Shown: piece after piece, positions 1 to 7,918 of the stretch
Numbering within the stretch: the first letter of the stretch is position 1
How the letters are laid out: each line of letters opens with the position of its first letter
Virus record (IMG/VR): IMGVR_UViG_3300012944_000073
Coordinates: 1-20,208 of that record
Source of the DNA: a virus
Length of the DNA stretch: 20,208 nucleotides
Direction: 5' to 3' (one strand)
The notes under the pieces: model-generated
The model's input: only the letters and a program-made list of their open reading frames with translations
Told to the model about the DNA's origin: nothing
Database searches by the model: none
Program-made: the position numbers and the translations under genes

Positions 1-1079
1 GCTGAATCAGCGATCTTGGTCGAGTGCGTGCCGGCCACCGCGGCGACCGTAAGACCGACGCCGCTCGCAGGAGCATTCACCGTGACATTGCCCGCCCCGA
101 GAATCGAGATACGGGAAGTGTTGTTGGTGTATAGCCGGACTTCAGTGTTGCTAATCGCTCCGATGATCGCAACCCCACCGATAGCGTAGCTGACCCGAAA
201 ATCTCGGCCAGCCCCATCTAGAAGCTGAAACGCATCAGCCGAGCCGTTCGAAGTGATAGAGACAGGGGTACCGCTTGATGGCGCACCGAAAGAGACATTC
301 CCAGCGGGCAGGATGCTGAGGATCTGACGACCCCCGATGTCCTCATAGAGCGCCAACGTCCCATCTGATTCAGAGCCTACCCCGTTGACCCAGCGCCAAC
401 GACGCGATGCGCCGTTGTTTTCCAAGGAAATCGCTGCGGCCGTTCCGGAAGCTACCCCCTTGGCTTTGATGTGGCCACCATTCACGAGCAGCGGGATAAC
501 TCCGCCGGTCGGGTCGTTAATGACCCACGCGCCCGTTGAAAAGATAGAACCGCGCGCGGTGCTGTTCGAGGCGAAGCCGAGAGTATTGGCACTCGGAAGA
601 TAGATGCCGTTCGCCGGAATGCCGGAGCCGGTCGGGGCGAACGATACCCCGACCACCGTGCCGGCGATTACGGTGTTGCCGCTCGCCGCAGTGACGATGA
701 ATTTATTGGTGTTGACGGTGAAATCCCCGTCGGCGTTCAGCGTGCTGTCGAAGTCCCCCGGCACAGTCACATTCAGGAGCGAAGTCGAGAGCGAGACGCG
801 CAGCGTGCCGGCAACCGAGATGCCGAGTTGGGCAGCACCGATGCGATAGAGGCCCATCGTCGTTTCCGACGAGAAAGATAAAGCCGGCGTAGCCGCGCTG
901 CCATTCGAAAGTTGCAGCGGGCCGGTCATACCGCCCGCGCCGTTGCGCGCGAGCGAATTCGTGAGTTCGGCCGCGATGTCGGCCATCGTCGGATTCGCCC
1001 AGGTGGACTGAATCAACGTCCCGGAAACCACCGGGTTGCCGCTCGGGAGCGTGTAGGTACCAGATCCATTACGGGGCAT
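1..1079 (-). CDS. Tail fibre protein, N-terminal 359 residues (C-terminus beyond window)
   Basis: The open frame starts with ATG at 1079 and runs off the left edge without a stop. The N-terminus reads MPRNGSGTYTLPSGNPVVSG, then a WANPTMADIAAELTNSLARNG stretch. From memory this is the recurrent virion-attachment end of podovirus tail fibres, which typically begin MPRNGSGTYxLPxGNPVVxG. The rest is rich in Gly, Ser, Thr and Val with alternating hydrophobic residues, as expected for a trimeric beta-structured shaft. Residues 255-289 and 325-359 look like successive copies of one module, both with SILxAGNV followed by APxSG. The start overlaps the stop of the preceding 646-residue gene by 11 bases, suggesting coupled translation. 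The role is inferred to be host recognition at the distal tail; the receptor-binding end is not in the window. Confidence 0.85.
   Translation of the reverse strand, partial: MPRNGSGTYTLPSGNPVVSGTLIQSTWANPTMADIAAELTNSLARNGAGGMTGPLQLSNGSAATPALSFSSETTMGLYRIGAAQLGISVAGTLRVSLSTSLLNVTVPGDFDSTLNADGDFTVNTNKFIVTAASGNTVIAGTVVGVSFAPTGSGIPANGIYLPSANTLGFASNSTARGSIFSTGAWVINDPTGGVIPLLVNGGHIKAKGVASGTAAAISLENNGASRRWRWVNGVGSESDGTLALYEDIGGRQILSILPAGNVSFGAPSSGTPVSITSNGSADAFQLLDGAGRDFRVSYAIGGVAIIGAISNTEVRLYTNNTSRISILGAGNVTVNAPASGVGLTVAAVAGTHSTKIADS
3..317 (-). repeat. Two copies of a ~70-residue module in the tail fibre
   Basis: Within the fibre, SILPAGNVSFGAPSSG (from residue 255) and SILGAGNVTVNAPASG (from residue 325) are exactly 70 residues apart. 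Each is preceded by an LALYED or VRLYTN strand. The similarity is at protein level; the DNA copies have diverged. The second copy is cut by the window edge, so the total number of modules is unknown. Confidence 0.55.
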
Positions 1080-3009
1080 TGGCCGCTCCGACGAGTGCGG
1101 CCGGTGTGGCCGCGATAGACTGCTGAAGACCCGCGATTAATTGGCGTTGCGGGATGGAGAGTTGTCCGCCGCTCGTTTGGATACGGCGTACGGCGTCGAT
1201 GTATTGATGCGGATTCTGGAGCAGCCGATCGAGTTCTTGATTCATAAGGCGATCGCCACGCTGAGTCACCAGAGCTTTTAAAGAGGACACAACGGTCGCT
1301 GGCAGGCCCATCGCCATACCGACGCCTTCTTGCGCGCCGGACGCGATCAGATCCATCGCGGTATTCGAGCCGCCACCACCGGTACCGGCGTTCTTCACCC
1401 GCTGAGTAATGTTCTGTGCTTTCAGCGCATCGAGCGTGCGTGTCAGACGCTGCCGCGTGCCGGGCGCGAGTTCGTCGCCGAAACGACTCTCGCCCTTGCT
1501 CGCGATCGTGCGCGCTAGAGCGTGCTCGGTGACCTTCGGCACCCCACCGACTTCACCTGCGACCGGAACACCTTGCTGCGTCTGGAAACGTTCACGGATC
1601 GCCTGAGAAGCACGCGAGGCATTGACCGGCCGGCTCTCGGCCTTGTAGCCGGCGTTGACCGGGCTCCAGTTACCGCCGGATGACTTCTCTAATACTTGAT
1701 CGAGCGCGTCACGCAGCGACATGTAGTACGGATCGGTCGTCGGTGCCGAGCGGAATGGGTCCGTCAGCGGCGTTCCCTTCACCTGCCCGGACATGCGGGC
1801 GCGGAGCGCGGCGAGGTGCTGCGGCGTGATGTCCCCGCCCATCTCGTCGAACTGTCGGGAGATTTCCTGCAGCACACCCCGCATCTGGTTCTGGCCCTGC
1901 GGCGTACGCTTGGCCTGCTCGATCAGGTTGCGAAATTGTTCTGCCTCCGCCTTGAAAATCGCTGGGTCGACGTTGTTCGCCATCTCGCCCATGCGGGCGT
2001 TCCAATTCGACTGACGCACCGACTTATGCGCGCCCAGATCCGACAGATTGTCCGTGGCGCGTTCCACGTTCCCCCAGACGCCACGTGCGGTCTCGGCGTC
2101 CTTTTCGGCCCAGGCCGCCGGATTGCGAGCACGGCTGGCGCGCTCGGCCATCGCTAATTCGGGGCTTCCGGCGGTTGCCGCCGTCGAGAGCGGGATATCC
2201 TGGCCTCCAGGAGCCGCCAGAGCGCGCTCTGCGTCGCTTGCCGCGGTTCCGGCACGTCCAGATAGATCTTCGGCCGCGCGCGTCGCTGTGCCGTTCCTAG
2301 ACAACGTACGATACAGCCGCCGGCCGGCACCTACGACAGCAGGCAGTACCGCGCCGCCAGCGGCTCCTAACGCAGCATTGAAGCCGCGGGATTCCTCTGA
2401 AGTTACCGGCTGCAGCGCGCCGGCTGCGCCACCCATAAGAGACGCATCGAGCACGGCGGCTGCGGTTCCGCCTGCCTTCGGCGCGAAACGCGCCAAAGCG
2501 CGAGGAAAGACTTTACCGGCCAAGGAAAGGCCCTTGAAGGCTGCGCCGGCTGGAACGACCATCGTCGGCAATACTTCGCCCGCGAACTGAATCGTTTTTC
2601 CGCCGGGCATGGTTTCCGCTAGTTGCTCATCGATACGGCGCTTCTCCCGCACCGCCTCGTCCTCGGAATTGCCCCCGGTAATCTGATCGGATAAGGTCTG
2701 GCCGGATTCCCCAGTGAGATGCCGTCCAATCTGCTGCGCTCCCTGCACCAGATTCGTCATGCCGGCGCCCAGGTTCGCGGCCGCGCGTTTCCACAGTGGT
2801 TGATTAGCCTCCTGTTCTTTAAACCGGCTTCGCTCCGCTTCCGCATCCTCTTTGGCCAGTTGATCTCGATGCTGCTGCACGCGATCGGCGTAGGTGTTTC
2901 CTTTGGCCTGCTCATTTGCGAATTGCAATACCTGCTCGGGAGAAGTCCCTTCGGGTACTTCCAATCGAGCAATACGACCATCCGGCAGTTGGACCCGGGC
3001 AATAGCCAT
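1069..3009 (-). CDS. Putative internal virion / DNA-ejection protein (646 aa)
   Basis: The protein opens with VQLPDGRIARLEVPEGTSPE followed by QVLQFANEQ. This short domain type (xLPDGRxxxxxVPxGxSPEQ) is frequent at the N-termini of podovirus ejection proteins. A charged, probably helical region covers about residues 40-75. Glycine/alanine-rich hydrophobic segments follow at about 141-168, 181-200 and 211-229, and could insert into membrane. The C-terminal half is Gln/Arg/Ala-rich and helical, ending around LIAGLQQSIAATPAALVG. Its position just before the fibre and after the hub matches where short-tailed phages keep proteins that leave the capsid to carry DNA through the envelope. The ATG lies directly after the TAA of the preceding gene, with only a weak upstream AGGA. 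No lysozyme or transglycosylase motif was recognised. The ejection role is inferred from architecture and place, not from a known catalytic motif. Confidence 0.75.
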   Translation of the reverse strand: MAIARVQLPDGRIARLEVPEGTSPEQVLQFANEQAKGNTYADRVQQHRDQLAKEDAEAERSRFKEQEANQPLWKRAAANLGAGMTNLVQGAQQIGRHLTGESGQTLSDQITGGNSEDEAVREKRRIDEQLAETMPGGKTIQFAGEVLPTMVVPAGAAFKGLSLAGKVFPRALARFAPKAGGTAAAVLDASLMGGAAGALQPVTSEESRGFNAALGAAGGAVLPAVVGAGRRLYRTLSRNGTATRAAEDLSGRAGTAASDAERALAAPGGQDIPLSTAATAGSPELAMAERASRARNPAAWAEKDAETARGVWGNVERATDNLSDLGAHKSVRQSNWNARMGEMANNVDPAIFKAEAEQFRNLIEQAKRTPQGQNQMRGVLQEISRQFDEMGGDITPQHLAALRARMSGQVKGTPLTDPFRSAPTTDPYYMSLRDALDQVLEKSSGGNWSPVNAGYKAESRPVNASRASQAIRERFQTQQGVPVAGEVGGVPKVTEHALARTIASKGESRFGDELAPGTRQRLTRTLDALKAQNITQRVKNAGTGGGGSNTAMDLIASGAQEGVGMAMGLPATVVSSLKALVTQRGDRLMNQELDRLLQNPHQYIDAVRRIQTSGGQLSIPQRQLIAGLQQSIAATPAALVGAANAP

Positions 3010-4314
3010 TTACTCGAATCCTAGGAACTTGATCCCACCAGCGGAAGCTGGAGCGGCTCCGGTGCTGCTATTGCCTCGCCGCTCATCCCGCGAAGTATGC
3101 AGCGCATTGCGTTCTACCTGAACCTCTTTTTTCAGTTGGTTGACGATCGAGATAACTTGATCGTGGCTGTGCGCGGTCTGCAGCATGTCACGCGCATGGT
3201 CCTTGTCGCTGATCGAAGGCTGCCCGGTCGGGCTGATCGCACGAGCATACATGTTCACAAATGAGTTCACCGCAGCGCCGAAAGCGACCACACTTGGATC
3301 GCCGGTATTGCTGCGAGCGGAGATCAACGCGCGATTCACTGGGACCCATTTGGTGCGTGGCACTTGCGCGGAGGCTTCGATCACCAGATCCGCGCCCTTA
3401 TCTGCAGCTTCACCCGCAATGCTCAGTTGCGCTCCACGCGTACCGGCGGCACGCTCGCCGGATTTCACGCCCTCGAATTCTGCGATGGTCTGCGCGATTT
3501 GTGGTCCGCTCATGCCTTTGCGTTGCGCGGAATTTTGGATAGCCGCGCGCAGTGCGACAAGATTCGAAGCACCTTGCATACCGCGGCCGAGATTCTGCAG
3601 TACCGTACGATCGCCTGCTAAATATTGGTCAGCCATCATGTCAAGAGTCTGTTGAGGCAATGTAGCCTCCCCAGCGGCTTGGCGAGTGGCTAGGCTTCCT
3701 TGTGCGACGGCCAACATACCTTGGCGAATCGCGAGACCGTCCTGCCGCGCCTGCTCTCGTAACGCATTTGCTTGAATGGTTGCTTGTTGCCGTTGTTGAA
3801 AATCCACCGCACGCTGCGCCATCTGATCATATTTCGTCGCGGTCGAGAGCAGCATGTTGATCCGCTGCTCTTTGTGCGCCACCGGGTCCTCCATGAAGTC
3901 GCCCTCAGGAGTGACCATGCCATCTTTGCCGGCGGTGATCGGATTTTGTGCTTCGAGCGAGCGCTTGAAGAGCGATTGGCCTATATCCTTCATGCCGGCG
4001 CGTTGTGCCGCCATCGCCATCACGGCGTCATCGGCGCCCTGGCCGGCACGTTGCTTCGCGTAGCGCTGGAAGGCCGACACATCCGGCTTCTGCGCCATCA
4101 GGGCGATGCCTTGCTGCTGGTAATTCGCCGCCTGATCCTGGAGTTGCTGAATCTGCGGGTTGAACGACTGCGGCGTCGGCGCTTGCGGCGCGAGACTTTG
4201 CTGCGGGGTCAGCGGAGGCGCGATGATTCCGCGCAGCGCATTCTTACGCAGCACCGCAGGTGGGACCGGCGAGAAGCCGAATTGCCCGAGATCCTCTTCG
4301 AGACCGTCGTACAC
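3010..4314 (-). CDS. Putative internal virion / ejection-associated protein (434 aa)
   Basis: A GTG start at 4314 is preceded by CGGAG at a suitable distance and lies just after the TAG of the preceding gene. The N-terminal 60 residues are rich in Pro and Gln. A long Gln/Ala/Arg-rich, predicted helical body follows (about 60-270), with many QQ pairs and no obvious membrane segment. The C-terminal part includes ALISARSNTGDPSVVAFGAA and a NSFVNMYARAISPTG stretch, then SISDKDHARDML, which looks like a compact conserved domain of phage internal proteins. It lies between a small membrane-type protein and the 646-residue ejection-type protein, so these three probably form one ejection set. No enzymatic motif is visible. 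It could alternatively be a structural plug or neck protein. Confidence 0.7.
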   Translation of the reverse strand: MYDGLEEDLGQFGFSPVPPAVLRKNALRGIIAPPLTPQQSLAPQAPTPQSFNPQIQQLQDQAANYQQQGIALMAQKPDVSAFQRYAKQRAGQGADDAVMAMAAQRAGMKDIGQSLFKRSLEAQNPITAGKDGMVTPEGDFMEDPVAHKEQRINMLLSTATKYDQMAQRAVDFQQRQQATIQANALREQARQDGLAIRQGMLAVAQGSLATRQAAGEATLPQQTLDMMADQYLAGDRTVLQNLGRGMQGASNLVALRAAIQNSAQRKGMSGPQIAQTIAEFEGVKSGERAAGTRGAQLSIAGEAADKGADLVIEASAQVPRTKWVPVNRALISARSNTGDPSVVAFGAAVNSFVNMYARAISPTGQPSISDKDHARDMLQTAHSHDQVISIVNQLKKEVQVERNALHTSRDERRGNSSTGAAPASAGGIKFLGFE

Positions 4315-4317
4315 GCG

Positions 4318-4668
4318 CTACTCCGTCGGCATATCGTTGAGCCCGTACCCGGTCGGGTACTGAGGGAACTGCGATTGCTGTGGCTGGCGCGAGCGCACGA
4401 ATTGCTGGAACGCTTTGTCGCGCGAGCCCTGCAGACCCTCACGTTGCTTGTCCGCGCGCTGCTGGAGCACGCCGCCGCCGATCGCGCCGGCCAGGGCAGG
4501 GAACCATAAATTCCCCGGCATGCGCGAGGCCACGCGTCCTTGCTGCGGAACCGCCGGCTGCGCCATGCCGCGCAGCGCCTCGGCGCGTTGCTCGGTGCGA
4601 GCGATCTGCGCCTCTTGCGGCGTGAGGTCGCCCATCGCGATCAGGTATTGGAGAAGATTGTCGTCCAT
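4318..4668 (-). CDS. Small putative membrane-active virion protein (116 aa)
   Basis: The protein begins MDDNLLQYLIAMGDLTPQEA, a start that recurs in small podovirus proteins encoded among ejection genes (recognised from memory). Residues 54-68 (FPALAGAIGGGVLQQ) form one short glycine-rich hydrophobic segment that could cross or sit in a membrane. It is followed by a basic, Gln-rich tail. The ATG lies one base beyond the TGA of the upstream S74-type gene, with GAAGG close upstream, so translation is probably coupled. It is likely part of the internal or ejection protein set. A holin cannot be excluded from the sequence, but the single weak hydrophobic segment and the location argue against it. 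Confidence 0.7.
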   Translation of the reverse strand: MDDNLLQYLIAMGDLTPQEAQIARTEQRAEALRGMAQPAVPQQGRVASRMPGNLWFPALAGAIGGGVLQQRADKQREGLQGSRDKAFQQFVRSRQPQQSQFPQYPTGYGLNDMPTE

Positions 4669-4669
4669 G

Positions 4670-5845
4670 TCACACCTTCATGTAATCGACGGCGATGATG
4701 CCGCCAATGTTCCACTGCGCGTCTGCCGGCGCTTCCTGCGCGAGCACGCCGATGGTGGTCTTGCCATGCATCTTGTAGATGTACAACGGCGTCCCGCGCT
4801 TCGTCATACCGATGCGCTTGATGCCTCGCTTTAAAGAGCGGTCCGAGAAGTACATCGCTGCCAGCGCGGTCGTGCCGTTGATGGCGTTTTGCTGCTGCGC
4901 GTTGCCGCTGTTGATGCCGGCGTTGTACTGATCCATCGCGGCGTTGTACTGCTGCCCGGTCGCGCCCATGATGTTCGGGGCCGTGCCGGCGCCTGCGGTC
5001 TGGAACTGCGGGAAGTTGGGATTGCCGACTTGCTGGCCCGAGAGCAGCGCGTTGAGTTCGTTCAGCGGTTGTGAGCGGCGGGTCTGCTGCTCCGCGATCG
5101 ACTGCTGCCGATTTTGATTCTGGAAGTTCGAGCCTTGCAACGCCTGATTCCAGGCCTGCGATTGCGCCGCGTTGCCAAACTGACCTGAAGCGAGATCCAT
5201 CTGCTGCATCCGCTGGCCTTCCGCTGCAGCGGTCGAATCGGCGGTGGCGCGCGCGCCCGCGTAGGCGTCGGTGCGCTCATTGCCGAGTTCGGTCTGCGCC
5301 CGGTTCCAGGCTTCGCTGCCGCGCGTGAGCCCGCGCCCGAGCAGGGCAGCGTCGGTGCTTTCTTGCTTATGGGCGAACTGGGGGTCCAGACGGCTCGTAG
5401 CGCGGTTGTAGACGGCGTCCCCGGCCTTCGAGGCATAGGCGCCGCTGCCGCCTACCTGGGTGTTCAGCGGTCCGCCCTGAGGCGTTGTAGCCTGCGCAGG
5501 AAGATTATCCCAGTTCGCCGGCTCGTTCATCGAGCCCTGCACCCGGCCAAGGAACGACGACGCCTGATCGCTCAAGCCCGTCTGCACTTTCATCTGCGAA
5601 TCGAGCGCGCTCTGCTGCTGCGGATTCAGCGAAACGTTCTGCTGCCAGCGCGTGACCGGCTGACCGGTAGAGGGATCGGTAGTCGAAGAGGCGCCCCAAG
5701 ACTGCGAGCCCCACGGCGTGTTAACGTCAGGACGGTTCGCCCAGGTTTGCTGCTGCGTGAGTTGGTTCTGCTGCGTGGCCTGCTGGTTTGCGAGGCCGGC
5801 GTAGTCAGGAACCGGAGGCGGCGGAGGAGCGGATTTCCCACCCAT
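4670..5845 (-). CDS. Gln-rich virion protein with C-terminal S74-type chaperone-like domain (391 aa)
   Basis: Two in-frame ATGs occur, at 5851 and 5845. AGGGG abuts the first but is well spaced from the second, so the start MGGKSAPPPPPVPDYAG at 5845 is preferred. After the proline run the protein is Gln/Asn-rich with helical repeats and low complexity to about residue 325. The last ~60 residues contain YFSDRSLKRGIKRIG, then TPLYIYKMHGKTTIGVLAQE and a terminal VDYMKV. This matches the general pattern of the S74/endosialidase intramolecular chaperone (SDxxLKxxIxxIG...LYxYxY...GVxAQE). A Ser and a Lys five residues apart match the self-cleavage pair of that family. Such domains normally trimerise fibres and are cleaved off. 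Here it sits on a non-fibrous protein. The frame overlaps the GNAT-like gene by 41 bases. Confidence 0.75.
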   Translation of the reverse strand: MGGKSAPPPPPVPDYAGLANQQATQQNQLTQQQTWANRPDVNTPWGSQSWGASSTTDPSTGQPVTRWQQNVSLNPQQQSALDSQMKVQTGLSDQASSFLGRVQGSMNEPANWDNLPAQATTPQGGPLNTQVGGSGAYASKAGDAVYNRATSRLDPQFAHKQESTDAALLGRGLTRGSEAWNRAQTELGNERTDAYAGARATADSTAAAEGQRMQQMDLASGQFGNAAQSQAWNQALQGSNFQNQNRQQSIAEQQTRRSQPLNELNALLSGQQVGNPNFPQFQTAGAGTAPNIMGATGQQYNAAMDQYNAGINSGNAQQQNAINGTTALAAMYFSDRSLKRGIKRIGMTKRGTPLYIYKMHGKTTIGVLAQEAPADAQWNIGGIIAVDYMKV

Positions 5846-6257
5846 GGACATCCCCTAGAAAACGGCACTGAGACCGCGTCATGGTCAAAATCTGGAGAGC
5901 GCCATCGGGGTGTCCATCGGGGATGGTGGCACACAGCCTGAAGCCCAGCTTATAATCGAGTCGCAGAGCGGCGTCGTTGGTGCTGACTACCTTCGCTACG
6001 ATCACCTTCGCTTTGCATACCCTGAACGGGTAGTCAAAAGCGGCCTTCAAAACCTTCCGGGTGATCCAATGACCACCGTAGCCTGCGACGTGCATTTCGA
6101 TCGCGGACCCATTAAAGTTATCATATCCTATGACGGCGCGCAAGACCCCCATTTTATCGACCACCCCCAGACAGCGCAGGTGCGGCGACGGCACGAGGTT
6201 GATCTCGCGGCATAGCCACGTCGCAAGCGAGTCCTGAGGGCCGTTGACGAGTCTCAC
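5805..6257 (-). CDS. GNAT-like N-acetyltransferase family protein (150 aa)
   Basis: The GTG start overlaps the TGA of the tail hub gene (GTGA), so it is translated by coupling. The fold call rests on the pattern AKVIVAKVVSTNDAALRLDY followed by KLGF (residues 83-106). This corresponds to the GNAT beta4-loop-helix-beta5 region, with its N..A.RL..KLGF signature, and is preceded by an alternating hydrophobic strand around IEMHVAGY. The usual acetyl-CoA loop (Q/R-x-x-G-x-G/A) is not clearly present; GGHWITRKV occupies about that position. Related GNAT-like genes occur beside tail genes of other podoviruses, substrate unknown. The last 41 bases overlap the next gene, and the C-terminal ~20 residues look unstructured. 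It could be an active modifier of a virion or host component, or a degenerate structural version. Confidence 0.65.
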   Translation of the reverse strand: MRLVNGPQDSLATWLCREINLVPSPHLRCLGVVDKMGVLRAVIGYDNFNGSAIEMHVAGYGGHWITRKVLKAAFDYPFRVCKAKVIVAKVVSTNDAALRLDYKLGFRLCATIPDGHPDGALQILTMTRSQCRFLGDVHGWEIRSSAASGS

Positions 6258-7918
6258 ATCAGGGCCTGCGGGCTACCATTGACGAACAGAATGTGCGCGG
6301 CGCTGAAGGCCGTGCCAGGGAGGCCCCGCAGGTTCATCCGCAGGCTGCCGTAGTACCCGACCCCGGTGATGCCTGCCCACACCTCGAACGTGGCGTCAGC
6401 GCCCGCCCAGACCCCTTCGTCCCACTTCGCCACGTCCCAGCGAGAGCCGGATGACGGCGTGAAGGACGGCGAGCCCGGCGCGGCCTGGATGTTGAACTGC
6501 GTGTTCATGCGGATCGACACGCTGGGGGCAGCAGGCGCGATGAAGATCAGGCGCGCGGCATGAAAGGTCTTGAGTATGCCCGGGGTCTCGAACGGGTTGA
6601 ACGCTGGCTGCACATCCCCCTCGACCACGGTGCCGGCAACCGCCGCGAGTGTCTCACCGTCAGTGTCGTACCCGAGTTGCATGCCGACGGCGACGATGCC
6701 GCCGCGCCGACCGAAATAGAAGGTCTCGTTGAAGAGCGTGCTGCACGTCATCTCGACATTGTCGAAGGTAGACCATGCCGCGGTGGTCAGCGACATCAAC
6801 CATTGGGTGTTGATACCGGCGGGGGTCTTCGGTTGCAGAATCATCAGCGAGTCGATCTTCGGCAGAACGCGGACTTCCCAGCCAGGGAGCGTGATGTCAG
6901 TGTTGATTGCCGGCACCAGCGCGTTGTTGATCTTCAACGAGATCGGCCCGCCGGTCTCCAGGTTGTAGGTGCCATTGACGACAGCGGACATCGGCGTGAT
7001 GCCGCGCGAGGAGAGCACCATCAGATCGGCACCCTTCTTCGTGAAGAATTGCGTTCCCACGGGGAAGCGCCCGAGATCCCAATTGCCGACGAGATTCCAC
7101 GTAGCCGCGCTGCTCGGGTCTGCACCCTCATACACGATCACGTTGCCTTGCGCGCCAAAGGCGACAAAGAAATCTTTTACGTCCTGACCGCCACCGCTGT
7201 CCTTTGTCCAGGTGGCGCAGCACTGCAGAACGCCGCCCTTCGTCAGCAGCGGCCCGAGCGGGAATTGCGTGAGCGCGCCAGCGATGGCACCAAGCGCGAG
7301 GTACCAGACGCTGTTGTTGTTCTCGAACGTGAACCAGAGGCGGTTCTTCGCAGATGTGACCGAGGTGATGTTGGTGATGTTCGTCGGTCCACCCGTCAGC
7401 GTGCGCTTGATCCAGCCGCCGGTCGAATCGTAAGTGTAGTAGCCGCCGCCATTGTTCACCGCACACAGGAACATGTTGTTGTCTGTGTTCGAATGCATCG
7501 TGTGCGACCAGATGCCGGTCGCGGCGGCGTCGGTGAAGCCGACCACCGGGGTGCTGGTCGTGTCGGTAACGTTGAACACGGTCTCGTGAACCGCGGCGAA
7601 AAGCCGATTATTGAGCACGCCGCTGGTGGCGATGTAAGGCATCATCGTCTTGACATCGGTCTCGGCGCTCACGCCGGGGTCGAGGATGTTTGTGACGTGC
7701 TGTTTCCAGCCTGGGCGCAGCATCACGCCATCGGTCCGCATCAGCACGTTCTGCGCTCGCAGCGCGTCGCTGATCGGCATCGCGATGATGCTGTCTTTAA
7801 AGTTGAGGCCCCCGATCGGTGCCATGACCGGGATCAACTGTGACTCTTGGGGTTGTACGGCGGCGCGAGCTACCTGCCTCTGGTACACGCGCTGCCGGCG
7901 CGAGACAGGGACGCCCAT
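6254..7918 (-). CDS. Tail hub / tail stabilisation protein, P22 gp10-like by position (554 aa)
   Basis: The protein is dominated by short beta-strand patterns: Trp, Tyr and Phe alternate with Gly, Thr and Asn, as in NNRLFAAVHETVFNVTD, GGGYYTYDSTGGWIKRT and AKNRLWFTFENNNSVWYLAL. This is the look of a beta-propeller-like tail hub. It begins with a basic ~25-residue stretch and then IPVMAPIGGLNFKDSIIAMP, a start pattern common in podovirus hub proteins. The ATG overlaps the TAA of the adaptor gene (TAATG), and its own TGA overlaps the next start. Placed after the adaptor, it would close the DNA channel and provide the base for fibres, as P22 gp10 or T7 gp12 do. Assignment to either specific family was not checked by alignment. 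Confidence 0.7.
   Translation of the reverse strand: MGVPVSRRQRVYQRQVARAAVQPQESQLIPVMAPIGGLNFKDSIIAMPISDALRAQNVLMRTDGVMLRPGWKQHVTNILDPGVSAETDVKTMMPYIATSGVLNNRLFAAVHETVFNVTDTTSTPVVGFTDAAATGIWSHTMHSNTDNNMFLCAVNNGGGYYTYDSTGGWIKRTLTGGPTNITNITSVTSAKNRLWFTFENNNSVWYLALGAIAGALTQFPLGPLLTKGGVLQCCATWTKDSGGGQDVKDFFVAFGAQGNVIVYEGADPSSAATWNLVGNWDLGRFPVGTQFFTKKGADLMVLSSRGITPMSAVVNGTYNLETGGPISLKINNALVPAINTDITLPGWEVRVLPKIDSLMILQPKTPAGINTQWLMSLTTAAWSTFDNVEMTCSTLFNETFYFGRRGGIVAVGMQLGYDTDGETLAAVAGTVVEGDVQPAFNPFETPGILKTFHAARLIFIAPAAPSVSIRMNTQFNIQAAPGSPSFTPSSGSRWDVAKWDEGVWAGADATFEVWAGITGVGYYGSLRMNLRGLPGTAFSAAHILFVNGSPQALM

Noticed and set aside
1-1079. Template or variable repeat of a diversity-generating retroelement in the fibre
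   Set aside because: No reverse transcriptase, no adenine-directed variable repeat pair and no C-type lectin tip is visible; the fibre's distal end is outside the window.
3772-4509. Plus-strand open frame (245 codons) opposite ejection-type genes
   Set aside because: Arg/Leu/His-rich shadow of Gln/Ala-rich minus-strand coding sequence; no start signal of note.
6560-7843. Long plus-strand open frame (427 codons) opposite the tail hub gene
   Set aside because: Its product is rich in Arg, His, Asp and Val with no domain pattern, typical of the antisense of GC-rich codons; the minus-strand hub protein has coherent structure and coupled junctions.
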